A DNA stretch of 64,000 bases from the NCBI GenBank assembly GCA_002839675.1, contig PGYM01000002.1:62001-126000 (forward strand), in the 5' to 3' direction. This document shows positions 18,092-27,782 of the stretch, piece by piece (positions within the stretch are counted from its first letter, which is position 1; every line of letters starts with the position of its first letter). The stretch is from Methanomicrobiales archaeon HGW-Methanomicrobiales-1 (GTDB taxonomy: Archaea; Halobacteriota; Methanomicrobia; Methanomicrobiales; Methanospirillaceae). The notes below the pieces were generated by a model. The model was not told where the DNA came from. It did no database searches and saw only the letters and a program-made list of their open reading frames with translations. The position numbers and the translations under genes are program-made.

Positions 18092-19345
18092 TCAGTTCGC
18101 TACCGATGCAAAATCACTGAGCCTGCACTGCCGCTGTCGGATTGTTTCCCGCAGCAATACTCCTTCCTCGATAAACCGGGTCATGGGCAGGGAAAACGAT
18201 TCAGCAATATGGGAGAGAGCATCCCGGATTCCTTCAAACTCCTGTGCAGGCTGCCGCATTGCACCCCGCACATTCTCACGGACATTGAAGACACCCATTG
18301 GCACGTAGCCCCGGTGTGCCTCCCGGAGAATGATTGCTCCTGCCTGCTCCTTCTGGCGGGCAAGTGCTTCGAGCACGGCCATCTTGCAGGTGTAGTAGCA
18401 TCCGCCCAGGTGAGAGTACTCTGTTTTCTTTTTGTATCCTTCATGATCGGAAAAAACCAGTTCCTCATTTCCCAGAACTTTTAAAAATGCCTCTGACCAC
18501 TCGTATTTCCAGCCGGTGGGCATCAGGATAACTGCGTAATTGTTGTGGAGGCTTGAGAACTGGTGAACCCGCCAGGTATCGATCACCGGGTTTTTCTTTA
18601 CGGCAGTGAGGAGCTGGTCACCGATCATCGTGTCGCACGCGGTGATTGACCAGCGGGTTGGAACAAGGTGCCTGGTCCGGTCCATTCCCATGGTACCGAC
18701 CGAGAATGCCTTCTGGATACTGGAGAACGGGACTCCCTGCCGGTGCAGACCGGTGACCGCATCATTGGATCTCAGGTCTGTGTCATAGAACACCTTTTCG
18801 AGCTTGGTGTCCCATCTTCCGCTCTCGATCTCGAACCGCTCAATCCCTGCACTCGGGCCAAACGGGGTATGATCTTCGGAGAACGATGTACCGGTGGGAA
18901 CCGATGAGAAAGCCACTTCGCTCTCTATGGAATTCGATGACAGGGAGATTTCCTGGAGTTTTTGAACAAACCGGGAACTGATATCTGTTGCATTTACCAG
19001 GGATTTTCCCCGCACAAGATTGAGCCGGTACCCGATGATCTCTTCCTGCGTATGGTTTTGCGAAATCCATGACTCGGGCATGTCCATGATCGTGGTGTCG
19101 CCGTGCTGAGGAGCAATCATCGGACCGGCATACACATCCGGATAATTCCAGCTGCCGATAAACACCGACGGGGGGGAGGTTCCCTCCATCTCTTTTTCCA
19201 CCTCCACCGATCTCATCTGGAGGGTAGACGCGGTCAGTTGTTTCAGATAGGCACCTTTTCCGATCATGGGATTAAAAGGAAGGTAGATACATGAGCATAT
19301 AAGGGCCGGAGTGCGTGGGGAGAAAGTGAGAAGTCTCGCCACCAT
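18092..19345 (-). CDS. nreA: Nre-family DNA repair protein
   Basis: 417 residues from the ATG at 19345, or 391 from the ATG at 19267. Core segments [19 protein letters not shown] and the later [16 protein letters not shown] and [16 protein letters not shown] match archaeal Nre proteins, which interact with PCNA in repair of mitomycin-type damage. The C-terminus holds QCRLSDFA, fitting the PCNA-binding Q-x-x-L-x-x-F pattern. The usual N-terminal zinc-binding Cys cluster is not visible. The neighbouring downstream dinB gene fits a damage-response role. Confidence 0.85.
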   Translation of the reverse strand: MVARLLTFSPRTPALICSCIYLPFNPMIGKGAYLKQLTASTLQMRSVEVEKEMEGTSPPSVFIGSWNYPDVYAGPMIAPQHGDTTIMDMPESWISQNHTQEEIIGYRLNLVRGKSLVNATDISSRFVQKLQEISLSSNSIESEVAFSSVPTGTSFSEDHTPFGPSAGIERFEIESGRWDTKLEKVFYDTDLRSNDAVTGLHRQGVPFSSIQKAFSVGTMGMDRTRHLVPTRWSITACDTMIGDQLLTAVKKNPVIDTWRVHQFSSLHNNYAVILMPTGWKYEWSEAFLKVLGNEELVFSDHEGYKKKTEYSHLGGCYYTCKMAVLEALARQKEQAGAIILREAHRGYVPMGVFNVRENVRGAMRQPAQEFEGIRDALSHIAESFSLPMTRFIEEGVLLRETIRQRQCRLSDFASVAN

Positions 19346-19351
19346 TTATAC
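19344..19351 (+). promoter_or_regulatory. TATA box for aIF1A
   Basis: ATTTATAC at 19344-19351 lies about 60 bp before the proposed ATT start codon of aIF1A at 19406. Transcription would begin near 19375, leaving a leader that contains the GGAG site at 19394-19397. The box overlaps the upstream end of the divergent nre gene. Confidence 0.45.
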
Positions 19352-19405
19352 AATACATACCTTCATTGGCCTAGACGTCATACCTGTAACAAAGGAGTTG
19401 TCTGA

Positions 19406-19735
19406 ATTAGACCGAATAATAACGATGATGTAGATCCAAACGCAGTAAACGCGGACGGAACGCCGGTCGTCCGGGTTCGCCTGCCCAAGAAATGGGCCGG
19501 TGAGCAGTTCGCATTCGCAGACCTCATGATGGGGGCAAACCATATCCGGGTCCGGTGTTACGATGGCGTTACACGGATGGGCAGGATCAAAGGAAAGATC
19601 AAGAAGCGCGCATGGATCCGCGAAGGCGACATCCTGATTGTAACTCCGTGGAGTTTCCAGGATGAGAAGTGCGACATCATCTACCGTTACCTGCCACCCC
19701 AGGCGGACTGGCTGCGCAAGAACCGGTATCTCTGA
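19406..19735 (+). CDS. eif1A: Translation initiation factor aIF1A, apparent ATT start
   Basis: 109 residues. The sequence after the start is RPNNNDDVDPNAVNADG, then TPVVRVRLPKKWAGEQF, then the OB-fold core (MGANHIRVRCYDG, GRIKGKIKKRAWIREGD). The whole matches archaeal aIF1A, which binds the small-subunit A site. The first in-frame ATG is at 19526, but it would delete about 40 conserved residues. Upstream, the frame is closed by TGA at 19403-19405, directly before ATT at 19406. A GGAG ribosome-binding site at 19394-19397 is 8 bases before that ATT. No ATG, GTG or TTG in this frame precedes the conserved region. Confidence 0.85.
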   Translation: MRPNNNDDVDPNAVNADGTPVVRVRLPKKWAGEQFAFADLMMGANHIRVRCYDGVTRMGRIKGKIKKRAWIREGDILIVTPWSFQDEKCDIIYRYLPPQADWLRKNRYL

Positions 19736-19791
19736 TACTTTTTTTTTAGTTTTTTATACGTGTGCCCGTCAGGCCACACAAAAAAATATTT

Positions 19792-20853
19792 TTACGCTAT
19801 GCTCTGCCAGATCGCGAGCCCGAATTCGAGTGCAATCAGGATGATAATCACCCATTCGAGGAAATTGGAGTGTTGGATGCGCACCTCATCGGAAAGCATC
19901 GAGTAATTCTCCCGGATCACATCGATCTTCCGGGTCACGCTCTCGCTCCACTGGCTGCTGCGCAACACTTTTAAGGCGGTTGCATACACGCGGGCATAGT
20001 AGATATCCTCGGTCACTTTGATCAGGTTGTCAACTTTCTCGATGATCTCGGAGATCTCCGCGTACATCTCCATCTGGGCTGCCATGATCGCGTGATACTT
20101 GCGGCTCCGGCGGAACTGCGACAGTCGGTCGGCATGCTCGATATCATCGTACATCTTCTCCATCCCACGGGTGAGTTCCCGATCATAATACCGGAGCTCG
20201 AGCACCTGCACATTGGCAAACTCAATTAAATCGATGATATCGGTCGGGCTCTCCGGATCACAGATAAGCGCTGAGTCCCATGACAACATGACAAGATCAT
20301 TAACGGTATAACTCAGCGAATTTTTTACAACTTCCTGGCGCATCTGCGGCGAGATATTCGCGGTTTCACCGGTCAGGAGCGGGACCGGGTCGATCGAATC
20401 GTCCCGGCGATTGGTCACGTAGATGGTATAATCTTCAAAGAACTCGGGATCAATGGCAAAATTCTTGATGTGCGGTTTGATGATCTCGCCCAGGGTCTTG
20501 AGATACTGGACATAATACTCAGCAAGCCCCTCCTGCCCGGCAAAGAGGAAGGCGATATTCTCCAGTTCGGTATAATCGGCTTCCCGGTCATTGTACACAA
20601 AACAGAAACTGATTGCGCCGATATCAAAGACCCGGGCAACCACCGAGAACTCGAAGGTCCTGCCCTCCCGCTCCACCAGGATCGGGTGCATCTGGATCAT
20701 GAGAGGCGGGTCTTCCATCATGATGGACTTGGGTTTGACCCGGACAAAACTGGTTCTTGCGGTAAAATAATTCTGGGCGAGCGCCCGCTCGAGCCAGTCG
20801 ATATCGATCTCCCTGCCAATATCGTAGATACGGTACAAGCGCAGCGAGATCAT
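19792..20853 (-). CDS. RMD1/DUF155-like membrane-anchored protein
   Basis: 353 residues. A mixed N-terminal domain (VVARVFDIGAISFCFVYN) is followed by a long helical region with coiled-coil character, ending in a single membrane segment (LEWVIIILIALEFGLAIW). The SYTVNDLVMLSWDSALI region and C-terminal anchor resemble the RMD1 (DUF155) family found from archaea to mitochondria. Known members organise membranes or translation complexes. The function here is unknown. It is a single-gene unit convergent with aIF1A. Confidence 0.6.
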   Translation of the reverse strand: MISLRLYRIYDIGREIDIDWLERALAQNYFTARTSFVRVKPKSIMMEDPPLMIQMHPILVEREGRTFEFSVVARVFDIGAISFCFVYNDREADYTELENIAFLFAGQEGLAEYYVQYLKTLGEIIKPHIKNFAIDPEFFEDYTIYVTNRRDDSIDPVPLLTGETANISPQMRQEVVKNSLSYTVNDLVMLSWDSALICDPESPTDIIDLIEFANVQVLELRYYDRELTRGMEKMYDDIEHADRLSQFRRSRKYHAIMAAQMEMYAEISEIIEKVDNLIKVTEDIYYARVYATALKVLRSSQWSESVTRKIDVIRENYSMLSDEVRIQHSNFLEWVIIILIALEFGLAIWQSIA

Positions 20854-21025
20854 ACTAGTGTACCCCCGTTACTATTCGGGGAATTACAGGAATCGGACTC
20901 AAACTGCATACTGGACAACTCTCTTATGAAAAGGTGACTGTATAACCATAAAGGGATATGCCAAAAAGAAAAAGCCGTGTTTACCATCCCATCAGCCAGC
21001 GGATATGTGCCAGCATCGCATTGAA

Positions 21026-23269
21026 TTAGGAAGACCCGGCTTTGAGCGCTGCGTACTGTTTCCGGTTGAGGGCACGGGGATCTCCGGGCTTTAAAGCGAG
21101 TGCCGCATCGAAAGCTTCCACAGCTTCACCATACCGTTTCTCATCAAGCAATGCCAGACCGAGATTATACCAGCCATGGAAATACTTTTTATCGAGATCG
21201 AGCGCTTTTTGAAACGACGTGAGAGCGGTATCGGATTGCCCCCGTCTCCGGTGGATCAGGCCTTTGTTGTTCCATACCTGTTTATTGGCAGGATCGAGAC
21301 GGAGTGCATGACCATAGGCTTCAAGCGCTTCTGCATACTTCCCGAGATCCGCAGCAGCACGCCCGAGATAATACCAGCTGCGTGAACTGGCAGGATCTAT
21401 TGAGAGTACCCGGTGGAACGCACTCATGGCCTCTTCATAGCGGTGGTTCTGGTAGAGATCGACGCCGATCGAATACCATGCAAGTGAAGCATCGCGGGGG
21501 GCTTTCCTTTTTTTATCAAGAAAGGCCACGTAATTGCGACTCCTTCGCGTCAGGAAGAGTGCCCCCCCGTAATTCCTCCGCATGAGCGAGAGCTGCTCTG
21601 CTACCTGGTTCGCCCGGATGAAAGCCTTTTTTCCCGCACCCGATCTGCCAATATTGATTAAAACAAAACTTTTCCCCACCCATGCAAGCGCATGCTGGGG
21701 TTCAAGAGAGAGAACCAGATCATAGGCCTGCAGGGCAAGTTCATAGGATCCCTGCCGGCTGTGAATTGCTGCCTTGTTAAACCAGGCCCGGGTCAATGCA
21801 TGGTCCCGTGAAATTGCTTTTTCAAATGCAGATAGTGCATCCTCATTTCGGTTCAGCTGTCGGAGCGCAACACCCTTGTTATACCATGCTGCTGCATTCG
21901 CAGGGTCAATTGCAAGAGCGGCATCGTAGGCCACCAGTTCCTCTTCGAACCGGAAGAGCCGGAAGAGTGCGAGCCCTTTGTTTATCCGGATGATGGCCGA
22001 GGACTTGTCAAGTGCCAGTGCATGATCGAAATTGATAATTGCGTCTGCAAACTGCCCGAGATCGATCTCTGAAAGGCCCTTGTTGTACCATGCAGCCATC
22101 ATGGCGGGATCTGCACTGATAGCGTTTTCATAGGAGTGAATGGCTTCTTCTGACCTCCCAAGGGTATCAAGTGCTATTCCCCGGTTATACCAGAGCAGGG
22201 GCGAATGGGGATTTGTCCTCAGCTCGTTATCGTACTCCCGCACGGCTTCTTCCATGAGACCGGCACGGGCCTTTTCAAATGCCCGGCTGCCCCAGGCTTC
22301 CGCAGTATTCGGGTTGACCGGGGGCATCCGATCGGTAATCCGTATACGATCTTCAATGCGGGAGACAAACCGGAATATTTTTCCTTCGGTATACCAGGCT
22401 ACTGCACAATCCGGATTGAACTGGAGCGCCCGGTCGAAAGACTCCATTGCAATGCTGTTATTTCCCAGTTTCCCCAAGACCATCCCCTTGCCCATCCACG
22501 CATCCGGCATTGCGGGGTTCAGGGAAAGGGCATGATCGAACAGATCGAGCGCTGCGGGAAACCGGCCCAGTTCCGCAAGGGCTGTTGCTTTACCAGCATA
22601 TGCATATTCACTATGCCCATCGAGTTGTATCGCCCGATCATATACCACAATCGCTTCTTCGTATAACCGCTGTTCAATGAGGGCAGAACCCAGCGTGACC
22701 AGAGCGAGGATATTGTCAGGTTCAAGTGCAATTGCTTTTTCCGAGAATTCCTGCGCCTTTGCATAATCCCCCAGTACAAAATAGACAAGGCTCTTTCCCA
22801 TAAGAGCGGGTGAAGTATCAGCCGCACAGGTAAGGGCGCGATCATAGGATTTTATTGAACTGTCGTACCGTTCAAGGGCCAGCAGGGCATCACCCATGCC
22901 CGTCCATACAGGAGGGTTATCCGGTTTTAATTTTAGTGCACGATCAAAGGATTGGATTGCATCATCATTGCGCCCGAGCAGGTGCAGCGCGATGCCACGG
23001 CTGTACCAGACAAATTCATTGTCCTCTCCGAGTGCCAGGGCACGGTCAAATGCCTGGATGGCTTCGGCATTCTCGAAAAGATGGGCAAGCGCCATTCCCT
23101 TGCCATTCCATGCGCCTGCATTTCCCGGGTCAAGGGCAAGCGACTGCTCGAAGGCGAGGAGTGCTTCCTGGTACCGGTTCTGATCCTGGAGGGCCATGCC
23201 GGAAATGTACCAGGAGCGTGCATCATCCATGAACAGGCGTCTTGTTTCCGGATTTATGAACTTTTCCAA
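21026..23269 (-). CDS. Long tetratricopeptide-repeat protein
   Basis: 747 residues from a TTG at 23269; the ATG at 23230 is a shorter choice. Almost the whole length consists of 34-residue TPR units with the pattern AWYNKG-L--LG---EAI--FD-AL-LDP, about 20 of them, broken once by an irregular stretch near residues 310-330 and again near 570-600. There is no signal peptide, membrane segment or catalytic domain. It is a scaffold for protein-protein contacts. Long TPR proteins are frequent in Methanomicrobiales, and the partner is unknown. Confidence 0.88.
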   Translation of the reverse strand: MEKFINPETRRLFMDDARSWYISGMALQDQNRYQEALLAFEQSLALDPGNAGAWNGKGMALAHLFENAEAIQAFDRALALGEDNEFVWYSRGIALHLLGRNDDAIQSFDRALKLKPDNPPVWTGMGDALLALERYDSSIKSYDRALTCAADTSPALMGKSLVYFVLGDYAKAQEFSEKAIALEPDNILALVTLGSALIEQRLYEEAIVVYDRAIQLDGHSEYAYAGKATALAELGRFPAALDLFDHALSLNPAMPDAWMGKGMVLGKLGNNSIAMESFDRALQFNPDCAVAWYTEGKIFRFVSRIEDRIRITDRMPPVNPNTAEAWGSRAFEKARAGLMEEAVREYDNELRTNPHSPLLWYNRGIALDTLGRSEEAIHSYENAISADPAMMAAWYNKGLSEIDLGQFADAIINFDHALALDKSSAIIRINKGLALFRLFRFEEELVAYDAALAIDPANAAAWYNKGVALRQLNRNEDALSAFEKAISRDHALTRAWFNKAAIHSRQGSYELALQAYDLVLSLEPQHALAWVGKSFVLINIGRSGAGKKAFIRANQVAEQLSLMRRNYGGALFLTRRSRNYVAFLDKKRKAPRDASLAWYSIGVDLYQNHRYEEAMSAFHRVLSIDPASSRSWYYLGRAAADLGKYAEALEAYGHALRLDPANKQVWNNKGLIHRRRGQSDTALTSFQKALDLDKKYFHGWYNLGLALLDEKRYGEAVEAFDAALALKPGDPRALNRKQYAALKAGSS

Positions 23270-23308
23270 TACGGGATATGCCAGAATACTTCAAAAGAAG
23301 AAAAAAGA

Positions 23309-24010
23309 TTATTGTGCTTTTCGCATGCAGAAGGCAGCACAACACCCGCTGATCACGAGTGCACCTGCCGTTACTTCAACAGGGAGGGGAGATTTTGCTG
23401 TGGTTGTTGCCGGAACAGCGGGAGTAGTTGTCGTTTCCAGGGGTATGGCTCCAGGAGCAACCAGCTGGAATGCAGCCTTGCTGTATACGTCGTCCATTCC
23501 AGGCTGGTTAAGTGCATCAGAGAGAGCTTGCATTGTATCCTTATCATGGACACTACCGACTCCCGTGAAGTTGAAAATCATCGTGTTGGTCCTGGTGTTG
23601 ACGACCTCTCCGGTATATTTACCGGATTCGATAAAGTCGATATCAAATTGTCCATCCATAGCCGGGCTCTGGACAAAAACATAGTACGTTGCCGGGGGCA
23701 GATGGGCGGTCTGGTAACTCTGTTTGTAAGAGTATCCGTCTGCATTGAGCGGCACCGTCGTGACGTTGACATAATTCCCGGCAAATACCCATATCTGGAC
23801 ACCGGCAGTTAGATTCCCGCCTTCAGCTACCCCAGTGACATAAGCGGTGTCACCAACGACAGGAACTACCGGTGAAATACTGACACTGACAAATGGCTTT
23901 ACAGGAATTGTTGCCGGTGAATCGACTGCACCGGAAACAGGAAGCACAAGGAGTGCTGCCAGCACCACAAGAGTAAGGATTGCGATCCCAAGGGAAACAG
24001 ATTTCTTCAT
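23309..24010 (-). CDS. Secreted or surface protein with C-terminal anchor
   Basis: 233 residues. Residues about 1-28 form a signal peptide (LGIAILTLVVLAALLVLPVSGA). A beta-rich extracellular part follows with VSISPVVPVVGDTAYVTGVAEGG. A Thr/Pro-rich linker (TTTTPAVPATTT) and a C-terminal hydrophobic segment ending in basic residues give a cell-surface anchor design. It resembles envelope proteins with Ig-like domains in Methanoregula-type archaea. No specific function is assigned. Confidence 0.7.
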   Translation of the reverse strand: MKKSVSLGIAILTLVVLAALLVLPVSGAVDSPATIPVKPFVSVSISPVVPVVGDTAYVTGVAEGGNLTAGVQIWVFAGNYVNVTTVPLNADGYSYKQSYQTAHLPPATYYVFVQSPAMDGQFDIDFIESGKYTGEVVNTRTNTMIFNFTGVGSVHDKDTMQALSDALNQPGMDDVYSKAAFQLVAPGAIPLETTTTPAVPATTTAKSPLPVEVTAGALVISGCCAAFCMRKAQ

Positions 24011-24117
24011 ACGTGATTTTTACGTAGTAATTCCTATTAGCATTATGGGTTTCATACCGCGCTGCCTGGATTAGCACCCATATTTCTGATGAACACCAAT
24101 GCCGGGGATAAAAAGCA

Positions 24118-25335
24118 ATGTCGCAACCAATGTTCCGCCCGATAGAACGCATCTTACCGGACCGCCGGATGATGTACTACCTGTTCCTGCTCGGGTTCTT
24201 TGCAATTTTTTCAACAACGATCTCAAAAAATCCGGTTTTACCCCTCTTCTCTCAAGCTATCGGGGCAAACGATGCGGTGATCGGGCTTGTTGCGGCGGTA
24301 TCCCCGCTGGCCGGTATCCTGTTCTCGTTTCCCATCGGCGTCTTGTCGGATCACATCGGGAGAAGAAGACTGCTCATCACCTCGGGGCTGGTGTTTTTAT
24401 CGGCCCCGCTTCTCTACCTGCTCATTTTCGATCCGCTCTGGCTCATTCCGGTCCGGTTCTTTCACGGTACCGCCACGGCAATTCTCGGGCCGGTCATCTC
24501 TGCCGTTATCGCTGAGCGATTCCCGGAGAATAAAGGTGCAATGCTCGGGCAGTACTCATCGGCGACACTCATTGGCCGGACCGTTGCACCGCTTGCAGGA
24601 GGGATCATCCTCTCCGCGTTCATAATGTACCCCGGATTGCTGCCCTACCGGATGGTATACGTTGCAGCGGCGCTTGCAGCCGTACCGGTATTCGTCCTGA
24701 CTCTCATGTATCGCGAAGAACGTTCAGCACCGTTAACCCTGCTCCCGGTCTCGACTTTCCGTGAGAGTTTTGCCACGTTCTTCTCCAATAACCGGCTCCG
24801 TGCCACCGCACTCGTCGATATGGCAACCTATTTTACGTTCGGGGCATTTGAGACATTCCTCCCCCTCATTCTCGCATCCCGGGGCATCAGTGTTTACCTT
24901 ATTGGCATCATCTTTGCGGTGCAGGTATTGATCATTGCCGGAACCAAACCATTCTTTGGAACACTCGCCGACCACTACGATAAACGCATCCAGATCGCTG
25001 TTGGGCTCATCATCCTGGCATGTTCTGCGGTCTGCATTCCTTTTGCCTCGGAATTTTTTACGGTCGTTATGGTGAGTGCGGTATTGGGTCTTGGCATGTC
25101 CCTGTCTACCGTAGCAACCAGTGCATACGTTGCTGATGTTGCAAGAAAAGAGCAGATCGGGGCATCGATGGGGGCATTATCATCGACGATGGACATCGGG
25201 CATGCAGCAGGTCCGCTGGTAACAGGTATTGTTGTTATGGCGGCAGGGTATGTCTATGGTTTTTTTGTCAGTTTCTTACTGTGCATTGCAGTCGCGATCG
25301 TTTTTGCCATATCAGTCCGGAACAATTCGGAATAA
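24118..25335 (+). CDS. Major facilitator superfamily transporter
   Basis: 405 residues with 12 predicted membrane segments. The loop 2-3 motif appears as FPIGVLSDHIGRRRLL, and the second half has the equivalent GTLADHYDKR. These mark an MFS drug/metabolite exporter-type protein. Gly-rich helices (GLGMSLSTVATSAYVADV and a following GPLVTG segment) fit the efflux group. Substrate unknown. The gene ends 7 bp before the convergent PEBP gene. Confidence 0.85.
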   Translation: MSQPMFRPIERILPDRRMMYYLFLLGFFAIFSTTISKNPVLPLFSQAIGANDAVIGLVAAVSPLAGILFSFPIGVLSDHIGRRRLLITSGLVFLSAPLLYLLIFDPLWLIPVRFFHGTATAILGPVISAVIAERFPENKGAMLGQYSSATLIGRTVAPLAGGIILSAFIMYPGLLPYRMVYVAAALAAVPVFVLTLMYREERSAPLTLLPVSTFRESFATFFSNNRLRATALVDMATYFTFGAFETFLPLILASRGISVYLIGIIFAVQVLIIAGTKPFFGTLADHYDKRIQIAVGLIILACSAVCIPFASEFFTVVMVSAVLGLGMSLSTVATSAYVADVARKEQIGASMGALSSTMDIGHAAGPLVTGIVVMAAGYVYGFFVSFLLCIAVAIVFAISVRNNSE

Positions 25336-25342
25336 AAAATGA

Positions 25343-25954
25343 TTACCGTGTGAACGTTGTTAAAAACTCAGCCTTTGCGATTGTATGCCCTTGTAATGCC
25401 ATGTCGATCGATTCACGGTCAGCAGTCGGCTGGGTGATATCAATATCGACAGCATACAGCCTGAATATGTACCTGTGTGTTGTCCCGATGGGCGGGCAGG
25501 GTGGATAATATCCTCTCGACCCGGCACTGGTGTCCCCTTGCTGTGCTCCGTTTTCAAGCACCTTCCGGGCGGTCTGGCCGCCGGGTATAGTGTTGGAACC
25601 AACGGGAATATTGTAGACAAGCCAATGGGTAAATGTCCCGGAGGATGCATCGGGATCTTCAAGAATCAGCACAAGACTTTTCGTGCCGACAGGAACGCCC
25701 ACCCATGAAACGGCAGGAGATTCACTTGCACCTTTGCAGCTATAGACTTCCGGGAGAGCCGAACCCGAAACAAGTGAATCGACCGTGAGCGTAAAAGCAT
25801 CTGAAGGTGCAGAGGAGGGGGTCTGTGGGTATCCGGGTTGTCCCGGGGTTGGGGAGTCTGGGACTGATGACGACTGCACGTTTGTGGTACACCCACTGGA
25901 TATGAGAAGAACAATAAGAATTACTGCCGGGAGCATGGACCTGCGATTATCCAT
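25343..25954 (-). CDS. YbhB/PEBP-family lipoprotein
   Basis: 203 residues from the ATG at 25954; the frame continues upstream without a better start. A lipoprotein signal (PAVILIVLLISSGCTTN) places the lipidated Cys about 20 residues in, followed by a Ser/Pro-rich linker. The PEBP domain has CKGASESPAVSWVGVP, LEDPDASSGTFTHWLVYNIP and the C-terminal GTTHRYIFRLYA. Relatives are called Raf-kinase-inhibitor-like phosphatidylethanolamine-binding proteins. The natural ligand in archaea is unknown. Confidence 0.85.
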   Translation of the reverse strand: MDNRRSMLPAVILIVLLISSGCTTNVQSSSVPDSPTPGQPGYPQTPSSAPSDAFTLTVDSLVSGSALPEVYSCKGASESPAVSWVGVPVGTKSLVLILEDPDASSGTFTHWLVYNIPVGSNTIPGGQTARKVLENGAQQGDTSAGSRGYYPPCPPIGTTHRYIFRLYAVDIDITQPTADRESIDMALQGHTIAKAEFLTTFTR

Positions 25955-26114
25955 AACCTGACAGGAACATGCAGGATAATAAGCATTCCGACGAACCATC
26001 TCATGACGATAATACGAATCATCCTGCACGAGCAGCCACTTATTTACCCTTAAGATATCAATAATTCGTACGATATACGGTCAAGCTCACGACCGGTTTG
26101 TATGTGGCGACACT

Positions 26115-27191
26115 ATGAAAATGCAGAGTACTCCCCAGATACCCCAGATTTCGGGCCCCATCCCTTTGAGTTTCTGTATTATTCTTAGCAAGGATGGCCG
26201 GATTGACCGGTTGGTGGACCGACCTCTTGAAGAATATCTTACCGCAATCCGTGATGCCAGCATCGCATGGATAGATTGCAGCACCAGCGATGATGAGAAA
26301 GAGATCGAGCAGATCGCACTGGATGCCGGATTCTCCAAGATCCCGATTCCGAAACTGACTACGGGTTTTTACTCTGCATACGAAGATTACGATACCGAAC
26401 TGGGCATTATGCTCCCTTCCGCAACGGTTAAGGCAGAGAAGATGTCCGTTCACCCGCTCTTTGTCCTTATCCGCGACAATTTCATCTTAACCTTCCACAG
26501 CCAGGAGATCAACCGGCTCCTGAGATTTTCCCGGTATGCTCCGCAGTTCTTCAAAAAGATTGCAGAAGAGCCGGTTGTGGACAAAATAACCATGGTTCTC
26601 GAACGTATCATCGATGAGAACAATGACCGGAACTTCGAGTATCTCCGCGAGATCGAGATGCATGGTGACCAGATCAGCAAATCCCTGATTGAGGAGAATT
26701 TAGCCAAGAGAAAGATCGCCCATGACATTTACCGGATGAAACACGTGCTGATCGATTACTTAAACGTGCTCTGGGCGACAAAAGACGTGGTCGATTCCCT
26801 GCGCTACGGGGATGCGGACCTGATCACTAACAATGAAAAACTCTTAGGCAGGATTGGAATCCTGTCGGATAACATTGACCGGCATATCGAGCTCTCGGAA
26901 CAGATGTCGAACGTACTCTCTTCAGGGCTTGAAGTGATGCAGAGCATCTACAACAATCAGCTCCAGAGCATGAACAACCGGTTCGCTCTCGTTACTGCGT
27001 ACCTCACGGTGCTCGGTACGGCATTCCTGGTCCCGAACACGATCGCCACTATCGCAGGGAGCGGGATCATGGAGGGGACGATGGCAGCACAATGGTGGTA
27101 CTTGCCGCTCCTTATCCTCTCCACGGTGATCGCGACTGCAGTTTCTTTGCTCTGGGTGCTCCACGTCTGGGGGATGAAAGCGGACGACTGA
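26115..27191 (+). CDS. CorA-like divalent-cation transporter
   Basis: 358 residues. A soluble alpha/beta N-terminal domain is followed by long helices (about 150-290) and two C-terminal membrane segments, the CorA plan. Where Mg2+-selective CorA proteins have Gly-Met-Asn after the first membrane helix, this has VPNTIATIAGSG. It therefore belongs to the divergent group without GMN, whose ion may be Mg2+, Ni2+, Co2+ or Zn2+. Its last 80 bp overlap the end of the convergent RNase III gene. Confidence 0.78.
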   Translation: MKMQSTPQIPQISGPIPLSFCIILSKDGRIDRLVDRPLEEYLTAIRDASIAWIDCSTSDDEKEIEQIALDAGFSKIPIPKLTTGFYSAYEDYDTELGIMLPSATVKAEKMSVHPLFVLIRDNFILTFHSQEINRLLRFSRYAPQFFKKIAEEPVVDKITMVLERIIDENNDRNFEYLREIEMHGDQISKSLIEENLAKRKIAHDIYRMKHVLIDYLNVLWATKDVVDSLRYGDADLITNNEKLLGRIGILSDNIDRHIELSEQMSNVLSSGLEVMQSIYNNQLQSMNNRFALVTAYLTVLGTAFLVPNTIATIAGSGIMEGTMAAQWWYLPLLILSTVIATAVSLLWVLHVWGMKADD

Positions 27192-27702
27192 TAAGCGGGA
27201 TTTCTGCCGGTTTGGTTACTGCCCCTTTTTTGATTTTTCTGAGTTCGGGTTCGAACCAGAGTCCGATACACTGTTTTACCACGCCAAAACCTGCATCGCT
27301 GTCGAGGAATATGGCACCGATCAGGGCTTCTAAGGTATCGGCAAGGATCGTCTCTTCTCCAAGCCGCATCAGTTCTTTCTCGCCACGCCCCAGGCGGATG
27401 AACCGTTTGATCTTTAACCGTTTGCCAACTTTTGCAAGGGTCTCGTTCTTCTCAACCAGTTCCTTGTTTACCGTGATCTCTCCTTTGGTCTCAAGGCCTT
27501 TTTCCATGAGATAGAGAATCAGCCCTGTCTTGAGTACGGCATCTCCGAGCGTACTGTAGGCTTCCTGATCCATGCACCGCTTGTTCTGCTGGAGCAGTTC
27601 ATTGGCACACGCAGGATGCGTAAGTGCCCGAATCAGATGTTGCGGTTCAAAGAAATGATAGCCGAGAATCTGTTCGATCTCTGCACGGTCATCTGCGTCC
27701 AT
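27112..27702 (-). CDS. rnc: Ribonuclease III, catalytic domain only
   Basis: 196 residues. RNase III signature residues are seen in AYSTLGDAVLKTGLIL (Gly-Asp) and ADTLEALIGAIFLDS (Asp and Glu three apart). An additional Glu precedes the first motif, so all four metal ligands appear present. No dsRNA-binding domain follows; a basic Ser/Arg/Pro-rich tail of about 30 residues takes its place. That tail is antisense to the CorA C-terminus. RNase III is unusual in archaea, and its targets here are unknown. Confidence 0.8.
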   Translation of the reverse strand: MDADDRAEIEQILGYHFFEPQHLIRALTHPACANELLQQNKRCMDQEAYSTLGDAVLKTGLILYLMEKGLETKGEITVNKELVEKNETLAKVGKRLKIKRFIRLGRGEKELMRLGEETILADTLEALIGAIFLDSDAGFGVVKQCIGLWFEPELRKIKKGAVTKPAEIPLISRPLSSPRRGAPRAKKLQSRSPWRG

Positions 27703-27782
27703 GTCTATGTAGTGTTCACGAGAGTATCTGATAAAACAGTTGGCATGGACCTACAAACGGGAGTTGAGAGATTTCAGGAAAT

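Noticed and set aside
27240-27270. GGTTCGAACC-like sequence resembling a tRNA T-arm
   Set aside because: It lies in the RNase III coding region, and no cloverleaf can be formed around it.
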